Shown: positions 16,409 through 25,634 of the stretch, in pieces
Numbering within the stretch: position 1 is the stretch's first letter
How the letters are laid out: each line of letters begins with the position of its first letter
DNA from: Natronococcus amylolyticus DSM 10524
GTDB lineage: Archaea > Halobacteriota > Halobacteria > Halobacteriales > Natrialbaceae
Direction: 5' to 3'
Assembly (NCBI RefSeq): GCF_000337675.1
Contig: NZ_AOIB01000015.1
Location: 31,060-95,059, forward strand
Length of the DNA stretch: 64,000 nucleotides
Position numbers and translations under genes: made by a program
The notes under the pieces: generated by a model
Databases searched by the model: none
What the model was told of the DNA's origin: nothing
What the model saw: the letters and a program-made list of their open reading frames with translations, nothing else

Positions 16409-16879
16409 ATGGCATCCAAAGTACGAACACGAACTATCGAACGAACCGGGACCGCACTCGAGGCCTGGCAGGCCGGCGTCGTCGGCGGAATCGCCGGCGC
16501 GATCGCCTTTGGCGCGCTGATGGCGGTCCAGATGCCCGCGATGCTCGAGATGGGAATTCCCGCGATGTACGGGCTCGAGGGCGGACTCGTCGGCTGGATC
16601 GTCCACGTCTCTCACGGCGCAGTGATCGGCGTGGTCTTCGCCGCCCTGCTTACGATTACCGGCCAGTCACAGCACGGCGTCGTTCGAACGACTAGTCTCG
16701 GCCTCGCCTACGGGATCGTCGTCTGGGCGAGCCTCGCGGTCGTGGTCATGCCAGTCTGGCTCTCGCTCGTCGGTTTCCCGATGGCACCGCCGCTGCCGAA
16801 CGTCGACGTCGGGAGTCTGGTGGGCCACACCGTCTACGGAATCGTCCTCGGCGCGACGTACGGATTCCTCGAGCGGTAA
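16409..16879 (+). CDS. Four-helix integral membrane protein
   Basis: 156 residues from the ATG at 16409. About four transmembrane segments occur: AGVVGGIAGAIAFGALMAVQ, IVHVSHGAVIGVVFAALLTI, LGLAYGIVVWASLAVVVMPVW and VGHTVYGIVLGATYGFL. Gly/Ala-rich helices with HVSHGA and GHTVYG repeat-like motifs suggest an internal duplication. Similar haloarchaeal proteins exist but no function can be given. Confidence 0.75.
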   Translation: MASKVRTRTIERTGTALEAWQAGVVGGIAGAIAFGALMAVQMPAMLEMGIPAMYGLEGGLVGWIVHVSHGAVIGVVFAALLTITGQSQHGVVRTTSLGLAYGIVVWASLAVVVMPVWLSLVGFPMAPPLPNVDVGSLVGHTVYGIVLGATYGFLER

Positions 16880-16934
16880 CCGACTCGACGGTCTCCTCGA
16901 ACCGGCGCCGGAAGCGATTCGATCGGCGAAGCGC

Positions 16935-16960
16935 TTGTATGCATCGAATACAATGTATAC
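16935..16960 (+). promoter_or_regulatory. Palindromic operator/promoter of the DUF3368 pair
   Basis: The perfect inverted repeat TTGTAT (16935-16940) / ATACAA (16948-16953) has a 7-nt spacer and is followed by the palindrome GTATAC (16955-16960), just upstream of the ATG at 16964. The left arm sits where a TATA box should be, which fits autorepression by the antitoxin. That is inference. Confidence 0.5.
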
Positions 16961-16963
16961 AGC

Positions 16964-17254
16964 ATGGGAACGATTTCGGCGCGCCTTTCGGATGACCTCG
17001 AGGAAGAACTCGAGGAGTACCTCGAGGAAGAACGCCTCGACCGGAGTACGGCCGTCAGAAAGCTTCTCGCAGAGGGACTCGACGAATGGCGACGGCAGCA
17101 GGCGCTCGACCAGCTCGCCGCCGGCGACGTGACGGTCACGAAAGCCGCCGAGCACGCCGAGATGTCCGTCTGGGAGTTCACTCATCTCGCGAAAGAACGC
17201 GACATTACGTGGGTCTCCAGTGACCATCTCGACGACGATCTCGAGGAGCTGTGA
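16964..17254 (+). CDS. Ribbon-helix-helix/UPF0175-type antitoxin
   Basis: 96 residues. The N-terminal MGTISARLSDDLEEELEEYLEEE segment is a typical RHH beta strand and helix. A UPF0175-like region follows (KLLAEGLDEWRRQQALDQLAAGDVTVTKAAEHAEMSV, with an HTH). Its stop codon is directly followed by the ATG of the PIN-like partner at 17255. This gene order is the standard antitoxin-first toxin-antitoxin layout. The role as a DNA-binding antitoxin is inferred from family and context. Confidence 0.8.
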   Translation: MGTISARLSDDLEEELEEYLEEERLDRSTAVRKLLAEGLDEWRRQQALDQLAAGDVTVTKAAEHAEMSVWEFTHLAKERDITWVSSDHLDDDLEEL

Positions 17255-17779
17255 ATGTGGGTTTTCGACGCGACGCCGCTGATCTACCTTGCGAAGGCGA
17301 ACCAAATCGATATCGTGGGGGAGCTCGACGGCGGCTGTCAGATTCCGCGGCTGGTTTATGAGGAGGTCGTAACAACGGGACTCGAGGAAGGATACCCCGA
17401 CGCGCGTCGAATCGAACGATGTATGGACGCGGGAGTCTTCGACGTCGTCACGACACCTGAGACGGGGCTCCGGGATCGGTTGATGCAGAACCCGGCGCTG
17501 AGTGAGGCAGATATCGCGGTGCTGGCGTGTGCAGACGCGACCGGCGCAACCGCCGTAATAGACGAGACCGCCGGGCGAACGGTCGCCGAGGTCGAAGGAA
17601 TCGAGACGAGAGGAACGGCGTATCTCGTCCTCCTGTGTGCCAAGCGCGGCTGCATTTCCGTCGCAACCGCGCGGAAGACGATCGACTCGATGATCGACGA
17701 CGGCTGGCACTGCGCCCCGGCTCTGTACGCTCGGATCGTTCAAAAACTGGAGTCACTCGAGAAGGAAGACGAGAAGTAA
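17255..17779 (+). CDS. DUF3368 PIN-like nuclease (toxin candidate)
   Basis: 174 residues. FDATPLIYLAKANQ at the N-terminus is the first PIN acidic motif (Asp5). ALSEADIAVLACADATG supplies Glu/Asp residues of motif 2, and AVIDETAGRTVAE carries the third acidic cluster. PIN nucleases cut RNA in a metal-dependent manner. It abuts the antitoxin gene with no gap and ends 4 nt from the convergent argF stop. Toxicity is inferred and not shown by the sequence. Confidence 0.82.
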   Translation: MWVFDATPLIYLAKANQIDIVGELDGGCQIPRLVYEEVVTTGLEEGYPDARRIERCMDAGVFDVVTTPETGLRDRLMQNPALSEADIAVLACADATGATAVIDETAGRTVAEVEGIETRGTAYLVLLCAKRGCISVATARKTIDSMIDDGWHCAPALYARIVQKLESLEKEDEK

Positions 17780-17783
17780 CGGG

Positions 17784-18695
17784 CTACTCGAGCAGCCAGC
17801 TCAACAGCGCCTTCTGGGCGTGGAGCCGATTCTCGGCCTGATCGAAGACGACCGAGCGGTCGCTCTCGATGACGGCGTCGGTGATCTCCTCGCCACGGTG
17901 GGCGGGCAGACAGTGCATCACCGAGGCGTCGTTCGCACTCTCGAGCAGCTCCGAGTTGACCTGGAACCCTTCGAAGGCGTCCATCCGGACGTCGTACTCG
18001 TCCTCCTGGCCCATGCTGGTCCAGACGTCGGTGTAGACGACGTCCGCATCGGTGACCGCGTCGACGGGGTCCGTCGTCGTCGTCGGGTCGCCGCCGAGTT
18101 CGCGAGCGCGCTCGAGGACGGCGTCGTCGATGCCGTAGCCGTCGGGTGTCGCAATCGTCAGGTCGATGTCGGCCAGCGCTGCGCCGATCACGAACGACTG
18201 GGCGACGTTGTTACCGTCGCCGACCCACGCCGCCGAGACGCCGTCGAACCCGTCCATCTCCTCACGGATCGTCAGCAGATCGGCGAGCGTCTGACAGGGG
18301 TGGGCATCGTCGGTCAGACCGTTAACAATGGGTACCGAGGAGTACTCCGCGAGCACCTCGACGTTGTCGTGTTTGAACAGCCGAGCCATCACGACGTCGA
18401 CGTACCGTGAGAGCGTTCTCGAGGTGTCTTTCAGGGGTTCACCACGGCCGAGCTGGATGTCGTCGGCGCCGAGGAAGACTGCGTGACCGCCGAGCTGAGT
18501 CATTCCCGTTTCGAAGGAGACCCGGGTTCGCGTGCTCGGCTTCTGGAAGATCATGCCGAGGGTCTGGCCGGCGAGATCGGCGTGATCCTCGCCGTTTTCC
18601 TGAGCACGTTTGTACCGCTCCGCGCGCTCGAGTACCACCTGTAGCTCCTCGCGAGAGAGGTCGTCGATCTCGAGGAAGTGCCGTGGCTCGCTCAT
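17784..18695 (-). CDS. argF: Ornithine carbamoyltransferase
   Basis: 303 residues. It forms citrulline from ornithine and carbamoyl phosphate. STRTR (carbamoyl-phosphate loop), the HPCQ motif and HCLPAHRG (catalytic Cys, ornithine site) are all intact. It is the last gene of the lysW-argX-argC-argB-argD-lysK-argF operon, and its start overlaps the lysK stop by 4 nt. Confidence 0.96.
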   Translation of the reverse strand: MSEPRHFLEIDDLSREELQVVLERAERYKRAQENGEDHADLAGQTLGMIFQKPSTRTRVSFETGMTQLGGHAVFLGADDIQLGRGEPLKDTSRTLSRYVDVVMARLFKHDNVEVLAEYSSVPIVNGLTDDAHPCQTLADLLTIREEMDGFDGVSAAWVGDGNNVAQSFVIGAALADIDLTIATPDGYGIDDAVLERARELGGDPTTTTDPVDAVTDADVVYTDVWTSMGQEDEYDVRMDAFEGFQVNSELLESANDASVMHCLPAHRGEEITDAVIESDRSVVFDQAENRLHAQKALLSWLLE

Positions 18696-19804
18696 TCGTC
18701 CTCGCCTCCGCGGAGGGTCGTTGCGACCCGAGTCAGCACGTCGACCGACCGATCGAACTCCGAAAGCGAGAGGCGCTCGTTAGGCGCGTGATCGAGGTCG
18801 GAGTTGCCCGGGCCGTACGTGACCATCGGACAGCCCCACGCGCCGGCGTAGAGGTTCATGTCGCTGGTTCCGGTCTTTCGAACCAGCCGCGGATCACAGC
18901 CCTCCTTGCGGATCGCCGCGCGGAACGCGCGAGCGACCGCTGTTCGTGGACTCTCCATTACGGGCGGGATCGGTTCGGCCCAGGAGACGGTGCCGATCTC
19001 GAGTTCGGCCTCGGCCGTCTCGCGGACCGATTCGGCGTCCAATGACGGGGGGACCCGGAGCTGAGCCTGCAGGGTCGCCTCGACGGAGAGCCCGTCCTCG
19101 CTGATCCCGCCGTCGATGTCGACCGGTTTTGCCGTCACGCGCTCGAAGACGGGCGTGTACTCGTCCTGTTCGAAGGCGGCCTCAACGTTCGTCCACCACT
19201 CGGTGGCGTGCTGGATCGCGTTGGGCTCGGGTCGGGAGGTGTGACCCGACTCGCTGGTCGCGACGTAGGTGCCGGAGAGAAAGCCCCGGTAGCCCAGCGT
19301 GATTCCGGTCGTGCCGCTCGGCTCGCCGTTGACGACGGCGTCGGGTTCCTCGCGGTCGACGACCAGGTGGCGAGCGCCCTGGGAGCTGGTCTCCTCGCCG
19401 ACGACGCCGACGAAGGAAACTCCGGTGCGGACGGCGGCGGCGGCCATCGCGGCCAGCGGGCCGGTGGCGTCGACGCTGCCACGACCCCAGAGGACGTCCT
19501 CGCCTTCCTCCTCGGCGACTTCGTCCTCGACGTCCTCGGCGTCCGCGGGGCGGACCTCGACCGGGATCTCCCCCGGAACCGTATCGACGTGGGAGGTCAG
19601 GAGAACTGCGTCGTCCGCGGGTGCGCGAACGTTGCCGACCTCGTCGATCCAGGCCTCGCGGCCGTTCGCCGAGAAAAATTCGACCAAGCGCTCGGCCGCT
19701 TTCCGTTCCTCGCCGGTCGGCGAGGGGATCGCGACGAGATCGACCAGCAGGTTCCGGGCGTCCTGCCGGGAGACGTCGGTCGCACCGGTCAGACTCGCGT
19801 TCAT
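18692..19804 (-). CDS. lysK: [LysW]-ornithine/lysine hydrolase (M20 family)
   Basis: 370 residues. It releases ornithine (and possibly lysine) from the LysW carrier protein. M20 metal ligands are seen in TSHVDTVPG and the glutamate pair GEETSSQGA; dimerisation and C-terminal residues include YGPGNSDLDHAPNE. A linker of about 20 acidic residues (ADAEDVEDEVAEEEGEDV) interrupts the N-domain. It overlaps its neighbours by 4 nt on both sides. The LysW context, rather than sequence alone, favours LysK over ArgE. Confidence 0.92.
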   Translation of the reverse strand: MNASLTGATDVSRQDARNLLVDLVAIPSPTGEERKAAERLVEFFSANGREAWIDEVGNVRAPADDAVLLTSHVDTVPGEIPVEVRPADAEDVEDEVAEEEGEDVLWGRGSVDATGPLAAMAAAAVRTGVSFVGVVGEETSSQGARHLVVDREEPDAVVNGEPSGTTGITLGYRGFLSGTYVATSESGHTSRPEPNAIQHATEWWTNVEAAFEQDEYTPVFERVTAKPVDIDGGISEDGLSVEATLQAQLRVPPSLDAESVRETAEAELEIGTVSWAEPIPPVMESPRTAVARAFRAAIRKEGCDPRLVRKTGTSDMNLYAGAWGCPMVTYGPGNSDLDHAPNERLSLSEFDRSVDVLTRVATTLRGGEDE

Positions 19805-20955
19805 GATTCGGGTGTGGCTTCGGGCGCGATGGTTTCCGTCAGCGCGTCAACGAGCCGATCCGCGTCGTCCTCGTTGATCACGAGCGGCGGCAGCAGACGC
19901 AGGACGGTCCGACCCGCCGGCAGCGCCAGGATCTGATGGTTCATCGCCAGGTCGCGGGCAACGCGGTTCGCGCCGCGTTTCAGCTCGATTCCGACGAGCA
20001 GCCCCTCGCCGCGGACCTCGCGGATCGCGTCGCCGAGGGCGGCCTCGAGTTCGTCGACGAGGTAGTCGCCGATCTCGGCGGCGTGGGCGGGCCACTCCTC
20101 CTCGACCAGCGTCGAGACCGTCGTGTGGACCGCCGCGGAGACGACGGGGCCGCCACTGAACGTGGCGTTGTGAGAGGCCGCGCCGTCGGCGATCCAGTCC
20201 TGGACTGCGACGGCGCCGACGGGCAGGCCGTTGCCGAGGCCCTTCGCCGCGGTGAGCACGTCGGGCGTGACGCCCGCGTTCTGGCAGGCCCACATCGAGC
20301 CCGTGCGGCCCATCCCGGTCTGGACCTCGTCGAAGACGAGCGCCGCGCCGGCCTCCTCGGTCAGCTCGCGGGCGGTCTCGAGGTAGCCCGCAGGTGGGAC
20401 GTTGATCCCGCCCTCGCCCTGAATCGGCTCGAGAATGACGGCCGCGGTCTCGTCGTCGACCGCGTCAGCGAGCTCCTCCCCGTCACCGTAGGGGACGAAC
20501 TCGACGTCGCCGGCCAAGGGCTCGAACGGTTTCTTGTACTTGTCCTTCCAGGTAGCCGCGAGCGAGCCCATCGTCCGGCCGTGGAACGAACGGGTCGCCG
20601 CGATGATCTTCGACTCGCCGGTCGCAGAGCGGGCGAACTTCAGCGCGGCCTCGTTGGCCTCGGTCCCGGAGTTACAGAACCAGGCCGACTCGAGTTCTTC
20701 CGGTGTGGCCGCGACGAACGCGGCGTAGGCGTCCTCGCGCGACTGGACGGGAAACGAGGAGTCGACGAACGTCAACTTGCCGACCTGCTCGCAGACCGCG
20801 TCGACGACTTCGGGGTGGCTATGGCCCAGCGGCGTACAGGCGTAGCTCGCGCCCGCGTCCAGGTACTCAGTGCCGTCGGTCGCGTAGAGGTGCGGTCCCT
20901 CGCCGCGTTCGATTCCGATCGGTTTGCTGCCGGAGATGAAGTCGTGATCGCTCAT
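19801..20955 (-). CDS. argD: [LysW]-glutamate/aminoadipate semialdehyde aminotransferase
   Basis: 384-residue class III PLP aminotransferase. SGTEANEAALKFAR (PLP phosphate contact), FHGRTMGSLAATW, FDEVQTGMGRTG (PLP Asp) and TAAKGLGNGLPVGA (Schiff-base Lys) are all present. It transaminates the carrier-bound semialdehyde in arginine synthesis, and possibly lysine synthesis. It overlaps argB and lysK by 4 nt each. Confidence 0.95.
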   Translation of the reverse strand: MSDHDFISGSKPIGIERGEGPHLYATDGTEYLDAGASYACTPLGHSHPEVVDAVCEQVGKLTFVDSSFPVQSREDAYAAFVAATPEELESAWFCNSGTEANEAALKFARSATGESKIIAATRSFHGRTMGSLAATWKDKYKKPFEPLAGDVEFVPYGDGEELADAVDDETAAVILEPIQGEGGINVPPAGYLETARELTEEAGAALVFDEVQTGMGRTGSMWACQNAGVTPDVLTAAKGLGNGLPVGAVAVQDWIADGAASHNATFSGGPVVSAAVHTTVSTLVEEEWPAHAAEIGDYLVDELEAALGDAIREVRGEGLLVGIELKRGANRVARDLAMNHQILALPAGRTVLRLLPPLVINEDDADRLVDALTETIAPEATPES

Positions 20956-21827
20956 TGCGTGGCCTCCTGTGTGGCTTCCGCGTCCGTTCCGTCGTCGGCG
21001 AGCACGCCGGGCTCGAGGGTCGTCCCCTCGCCTTCAAGCGCACTCGAGATCGGTGCGTCCGCGTTCGCGGACGCGACAATGACGGACGAGGCGCCCCCCT
21101 CGAGGGCTTCCTCGGCGGCCATGACCTTCTTCGTCATGAACCCCTCGGCAGCGTCCGTGACGGCCTCGAACTCCGCCGGCGTCGCGGCCGACTCGATCTT
21201 CGTCGACTCGTCGTCGGGATCCTCGTAGATCCCCGAGACGTCGGTGAGAACGACAAGGTCGGCCTCGAGCGCGCCCGCGATCGCGGCGGCCGCGCGGTCG
21301 GCATCGGCGTTGACGGCGGTGTATCCGCCCGACTTCTCCTTTCCGAGCATCGGGACCGAGACGACGGGCGTGTAGCCGCCCTCGAGCATCGTCTCGAGGA
21401 GGTCGGCGTTGACCGACTCGATCTTCCCCGAGTGGTCGCCGCGCAGGATCTTCTTCTTGCCGTCGACCTTCGCGCGGACGGCCGATTTTCGCTTGCCCTC
21501 GAGGAGTTTGCCGTCCGTGCCCGAGAGCCCGACGGCGTTGACGCCCTCGCTTTGCAGACTCTCGACGAGATCCGTGTTGAGCTTGCCGGGCATCACCATC
21601 TTGAAGACGTCCATGGTGTCCTCGTCGGTAAAGCGGCCGACGACGCCACCGGGCGTCTCGACGTAGGTGGGTTCCTGGCCGAGGTCCTCGAGGGTCTCGT
21701 CGACGGCCGTCGAGCCGCCGTGCGTGAGGACGACATCCTCGCCGTCCTCGACGAGGGAGGCGACGTCGGCGAGCGCACCTTCGGGATCGACGGCGCGGGC
21801 GCCGCCGATCTTCACTACCACGGTCAT
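20952..21827 (-). CDS. argB: [LysW]-glutamate/aminoadipate kinase
   Basis: 291-residue amino-acid kinase fold. The N-terminal VVKIGGARAVDPEG nucleotide loop, THGGSTAVDE and the C-terminal VLTDVSGIYEDPDDEST are diagnostic of the N-acetylglutamate kinase/LysZ family. It phosphorylates the gamma carboxyl of carrier-bound glutamate. The final ~20 residues (DDGTDAEATQEATQ) are a low-complexity acidic tail. It starts 1 nt from the argC stop. Confidence 0.94.
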   Translation of the reverse strand: MTVVVKIGGARAVDPEGALADVASLVEDGEDVVLTHGGSTAVDETLEDLGQEPTYVETPGGVVGRFTDEDTMDVFKMVMPGKLNTDLVESLQSEGVNAVGLSGTDGKLLEGKRKSAVRAKVDGKKKILRGDHSGKIESVNADLLETMLEGGYTPVVSVPMLGKEKSGGYTAVNADADRAAAAIAGALEADLVVLTDVSGIYEDPDDESTKIESAATPAEFEAVTDAAEGFMTKKVMAAEEALEGGASSVIVASANADAPISSALEGEGTTLEPGVLADDGTDAEATQEATQ

Positions 21828-21828
21828 C

Positions 21829-22905
21829 TCAGGGTGCCCCCACGGGGTGTAGCCCCGTAAACTCGAGTCCGGCCGTCTCCTCGAGACCGAGCGCGATATT
21901 GGCGGCGTGGACCGCCTGTCCCGCCGATCCCTTCATCATGTTGTCGATCGCCGAGAAGACGACGATCCGTTTGTTCGACGGGTCGAGTTCGAAGCCGACC
22001 TCGGCGAGGTTCGTCCCCGCGACCGATTTCGGTTCCGGATAACGGTAGACACCGGAGCCGCCAGCGGCCATTCGGACGAACGGCTCGTCCTCGTAGCAGC
22101 CCCGATACGCCTTCCAGAGGTCGCCCTTCGAAACCGGTCCCGACGGGAAGACGTGGCCCGTCGCGCTGGCGCCGCGGATCATGTCCACGGCGTGGCAGGT
22201 GAAGGCGACCGAGGTGTCGAGGAACTGCTCAATCTCGGCCTCGTGGCGGTGACCCGTCGGCGCGTAGGGGCGAACGACGCCCGAGCGCTCCGGATGGCTC
22301 GAGGCATCGCCGCCGCCGGCACCACCCTCCGAGGAGCCGACCTTCACGTCGACGACGACCTGCTCGCCGCCCTCGAGAATTCCGTGCTTGAACAACGGGT
22401 ACAGTCCGAGGATGGTGGCGGTGGCGTTACAGCCCCCGCCGGCGATCAGCTCCGCACCGGGGAGATTCTCGCGGTTGATCTCGGGGAGCGCGTACTCGGC
22501 CTTTTCGAGGTATTCGGGTGCGGTGTGGCCGTCGTACCACTCCTCGTACTGTTCCTCGGTGTCGAGGCGGAAGTCCGCCGAGAGGTCGACGACCGTATCC
22601 GCGACCTCGAAGAACTCGTCGACCTGTCCCATCGAGACGCCATGTGGCGTTGCCGCAAAGAGGACGTCGACGCTCTCGAGGTCGTCGGGTTCGGTAAAGC
22701 GCAGGTCGGTCCCACGAAGCGGCGGGTGAACGGAGCCAACGCTCTTGCCGGCCTTCGAGCGACTCGTGACCTCCGCGAGCTCGACGTTGGGGTGGCCGGC
22801 GAGCAGTCGGAGGAGTTCTCCGCCCGTAAAGCCGCTCCCGCCGATGACGGTCGCGGTGACGGTCTCGGTCGACTCGTCGGCGTCGACGTCGGTGCCGACG
22901 GCCAT
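21829..22905 (-). CDS. argC: [LysW]-glutamyl/aminoadipyl-phosphate reductase
   Basis: 358-residue NADP semialdehyde dehydrogenase. The N-terminal Rossmann motif VIGGSGFTGGELLRLLAGHP and the catalytic Cys in GGGCNATATILGLYPL are clear. A Gly/Ser-rich KVGSSEGGAGGG loop, found in the LysY branch, distinguishes it from classic ArgC and suits the LysW-carried substrate. Its start shares one base with the argX stop. Confidence 0.93.
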   Translation of the reverse strand: MAVGTDVDADESTETVTATVIGGSGFTGGELLRLLAGHPNVELAEVTSRSKAGKSVGSVHPPLRGTDLRFTEPDDLESVDVLFAATPHGVSMGQVDEFFEVADTVVDLSADFRLDTEEQYEEWYDGHTAPEYLEKAEYALPEINRENLPGAELIAGGGCNATATILGLYPLFKHGILEGGEQVVVDVKVGSSEGGAGGGDASSHPERSGVVRPYAPTGHRHEAEIEQFLDTSVAFTCHAVDMIRGASATGHVFPSGPVSKGDLWKAYRGCYEDEPFVRMAAGGSGVYRYPEPKSVAGTNLAEVGFELDPSNKRIVVFSAIDNMMKGSAGQAVHAANIALGLEETAGLEFTGLHPVGAP

Positions 22906-23789
22906 CAGAACGTCACCTCGACTTCCTGCGAGCCGTTCTCGGCGGCTTTCTCCTCGAGCCAGTCGACGACGGTGCTTGCGACGTCTGTCTCGACGGCGTC
23001 GTTGAGCGCCTTGAACTCGACGGTGTGGTTGACCTCGTGGACGGTGTACCCATCGTCCGTCTCCATAAGGTCGATACCCAGCAGCCCACCGCCAACGGCG
23101 TCGCTGGCCTTCGCGACCAGCTCTTTCGCTTCAGCGTCGGGTTCGAAAACGTTCGTCTCCGCACCCTTCGCAGCGTTCGTGATCCAGTGGTCCGACGAGC
23201 GAACCATTCCCGCGACGGGTTCGCCGTCGATCGCGACGACGCGGATGTCGCGGCCGGGTTTCTCGACGAACTCCTGGACGTAGAACACCTTGTGCTCGTA
23301 GTGGCCGAGCGTCGCCTTGTGCTCCAAGATCGCCTCCGCGGCGTCGCGGGAGTCGATCTTGGCCATTAGGCGACCCCAGGACCCGACGACGGGTTTGAGC
23401 ACGCAGGGGTAGCCGAACTCCTCGATCGCCTCGAGGGCGGTCTCCTTGGTGAACGCGACCTTCGTCGCGGGCGTGGGGACCCCGGCCTTCTCGAGTGCGA
23501 GGCTGTTCTTGACCTTGTCGGCACAGATCTCGGCCGTCTCGTTGCTGTTGACCACGGGGATACCGTAGGCCTCGAAGAACTGCGTCGCGTAGAGGCTACG
23601 GCTCGTGGCGAGACAGCGGTCGACAACGACGTCGAGGTCGGCGAACGCCTCGGGAGCCTCGCCGATGTCGAACGTCTGCTTGCGGACGTCGATCTTCGTG
23701 ACCTCGTGGTCGCGCTCGCGCAGCTCCGAGAGGAGGAGCTTCTCGTCCTTGCGGATCCGGGAGTAGAGTATTCCTATCTGCAAGGTCAC
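22905..23789 (-). CDS. argX: Glutamate/aminoadipate-LysW ligase (ArgX/LysX)
   Basis: 294-residue ATP-grasp ligase that attaches the substrate amino group to the C-terminal glutamate of LysW. It starts at a GTG (23787-23789) overlapping the lysW stop by 4 nt. ATP-grasp elements are KPVVGSWGRLMAKI, VQEFVEKPGRDIRVV and the metal-binding NHTVEFKAL. RimK-type homology is clear. Specificity for glutamate versus aminoadipate cannot be settled here, and haloarchaeal enzymes may use both. Confidence 0.94.
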   Translation of the reverse strand: MTLQIGILYSRIRKDEKLLLSELRERDHEVTKIDVRKQTFDIGEAPEAFADLDVVVDRCLATSRSLYATQFFEAYGIPVVNSNETAEICADKVKNSLALEKAGVPTPATKVAFTKETALEAIEEFGYPCVLKPVVGSWGRLMAKIDSRDAAEAILEHKATLGHYEHKVFYVQEFVEKPGRDIRVVAIDGEPVAGMVRSSDHWITNAAKGAETNVFEPDAEAKELVAKASDAVGGGLLGIDLMETDDGYTVHEVNHTVEFKALNDAVETDVASTVVDWLEEKAAENGSQEVEVTF

Positions 23790-23950
23790 TCACCCCAGTC
23801 CTCTTCGAGCTCCGGGGCTCGCTCGAGGACTGGCGGCTCGGTGTCGACGACTTCCAGCTCGGCTCCACAGGTCGTACAGTCAACGATCTCTCCCACTTCC
23901 AGATCGTCGTGCAGGGACACTTCCGCCCCACACTCGACGCATTCTGTCAT
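23786..23950 (-). CDS. lysW: LysW amino-group carrier protein
   Basis: 54 residues from the ATG at 23948-23950, a gene too short for most ORF calls. A Cys4 zinc ribbon (CVEC ... CTTC) leads to an acidic tail ending EDWGE. The terminal Glu is the attachment site for the amino-acid substrate, and this ending is diagnostic of LysW/ArgW. It is the first gene of the operon and overlaps argX by 4 nt. Confidence 0.97.
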   Translation of the reverse strand: MTECVECGAEVSLHDDLEVGEIVDCTTCGAELEVVDTEPPVLERAPELEEDWGE

Positions 23951-23976
23951 TGTACTCCACACTGGGACCGCGGTAC

Positions 23977-23988
23977 CCTTAAAACCTT
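23977..23988 (-). promoter_or_regulatory. TATA box of the lysW-argF operon
   Basis: The minus strand reads GGTTTTAAGGG, centred about 31 nt upstream of the lysW ATG. It separates this operon from argG-argH. Confidence 0.55.
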
Positions 23989-24157
23989 CGAACCTAACAG
24001 AAAAATTACAATATCCGCACTACACACTAACGGTGTGTGACTGTCGTTTTCCGGCAGATTTTGTCCTTCGTATCATTCAGGTTGTGTATCGTCCCCCGGC
24101 GGGGACGGCGGCGAGGTTGCCACGCTCGATCGAACCGGGTCTCGAGGGGCGAACCGA

Positions 24158-25633
24158 TCAGACATACCGGTTCACCTCCTCACGAAGCGCCGCGTGGGCG
24201 TCCTCGAGCACCTCGTCGGTCGTCGCCCGCGTCGCCTCGTCGGCCGCGAGCGCCTCGCGGGCCGACTCGAGCTGGTCGGTGACCGCTTCAGGGGCGGGTC
24301 CGCCCCGCGAGTCCCGGCTCGCGACGCTCGCCTCGGGGTCGAGGGCGTCCTCGACGGCGGCGGGGTCGACGAACGACTCGAGCGGTTCGCCCAGTACGTC
24401 CCCTGCAGCAGCTTCGAGGGCGTCGTAGTCTCCCCCGTTCTCCGCAGCGTGGGCGACCATCTCGTGAGCCGTTCGGAACGGCAGCCCGTTCGCCGCCAGC
24501 AGGTCGGCGACCCCGGTCGCCGTCGAGAAGCCCGCACCGGCCTCCGTCGCGAGCGCCTCTTCGTTCCAGTCGGCCGTCGCGACCGCGCCCGCCGCGACCT
24601 CGCCGGCCTCCGTTACGGCGTCGACGGTCTCCCAGGCGTGGGTCGTCGCCCGCTGTAAGTCTCGGTTGTACGCGCGGGGCAGCCCCTTGAGCGTCGTCGT
24701 CAGCCCCTGAACGCCGCCCGCAGCGTCGCCCGCGACCGCACGGACGAGCTCGAGCGTGTCCGGGTTCTTCTTCTGGGGCATGATCGACGACGTCGAGGAG
24801 TAGTCGTCCGCGAGGTCGACGAACCCGCGGTTCGCGAAGACGATCAGGTCCTCCGCGAGTCCCGACAGCGTCGTCGCGTGGGTCGACAGCGTCTGGGTCG
24901 TCTCGAGCAGGAAGTCCCGACTCGAGGAAGCGTCCATCGAGTTCTCGACGACTCCAGCAAAGCCCAGCAGCTCTGCCGTGCGCTCGCGATCGATATCGAA
25001 CGTCGTCCCCGCGAACGCCGCACCGCCCAGCGGCGACTCGTTGATCCGTCCGTACGCGTCGAGCAGGCGTTCGGTGTCGCGACGAACCGCCCCCTCGTAG
25101 GACAGCGCCCAGTGAGCCACCGTCGTCGGCTGGGCCGGCTGGAGGTGGGTGTAGCCGGGCATGATCGTCTCCCGGCCCTCGTCGGCGACCTCGAGCAGCG
25201 CCTCGCGAAGCGCGAGCGTCGTCTCGACGGCGTCGAGGACGTCCTCGCGCAGGCGGTAGCGGATGCAGGTCGCGACCTCGTCGTTGCGCGAGCGAGCGGT
25301 GTGCATCTTCCCACCCTCCTCGCCGATGCGTTCGATGACGGCGGTTTCGATTGCCTCGTGGACGTCTTCACCGTCGGGCAGCGAGTCGTGGCCGTCGACC
25401 TCGATCGCGTCCAGCGCCGTCAGGATCTCCCCGGCGGTGTCGTCCGCGAGGATCCCCTGCTCGGCGAGCATGAGGGTGTGGGCGCGGTCGACCTCGAGGT
25501 CGGCCTCGAAGATCCGCTCGTCGGCCGCAAGCGAGGAGAGGAAGCTCCGGGCGGGGCCGCCGCTGAAGCGGTCCCGTCGGACGACGCTTGTATCGTCCAG
25601 TCCGTCTGCGTCGGGAGCTTCCTCTCCGCTCAT
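24158..25633 (-). CDS. argH: Argininosuccinate lyase
   Basis: 491 residues. It cleaves argininosuccinate to arginine and fumarate. The fumarase-superfamily signature SSIMPQKKNPD is intact, as are MHTARSRNDEVATC and YTHLQPAQPTT. It is 1 nt from the argG stop, so argG-argH form one transcription unit leading into the lysW operon. Confidence 0.97.
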   Translation of the reverse strand: MSGEEAPDADGLDDTSVVRRDRFSGGPARSFLSSLAADERIFEADLEVDRAHTLMLAEQGILADDTAGEILTALDAIEVDGHDSLPDGEDVHEAIETAVIERIGEEGGKMHTARSRNDEVATCIRYRLREDVLDAVETTLALREALLEVADEGRETIMPGYTHLQPAQPTTVAHWALSYEGAVRRDTERLLDAYGRINESPLGGAAFAGTTFDIDRERTAELLGFAGVVENSMDASSSRDFLLETTQTLSTHATTLSGLAEDLIVFANRGFVDLADDYSSTSSIMPQKKNPDTLELVRAVAGDAAGGVQGLTTTLKGLPRAYNRDLQRATTHAWETVDAVTEAGEVAAGAVATADWNEEALATEAGAGFSTATGVADLLAANGLPFRTAHEMVAHAAENGGDYDALEAAAGDVLGEPLESFVDPAAVEDALDPEASVASRDSRGGPAPEAVTDQLESAREALAADEATRATTDEVLEDAHAALREEVNRYV

Positions 25634-25634
25634 C

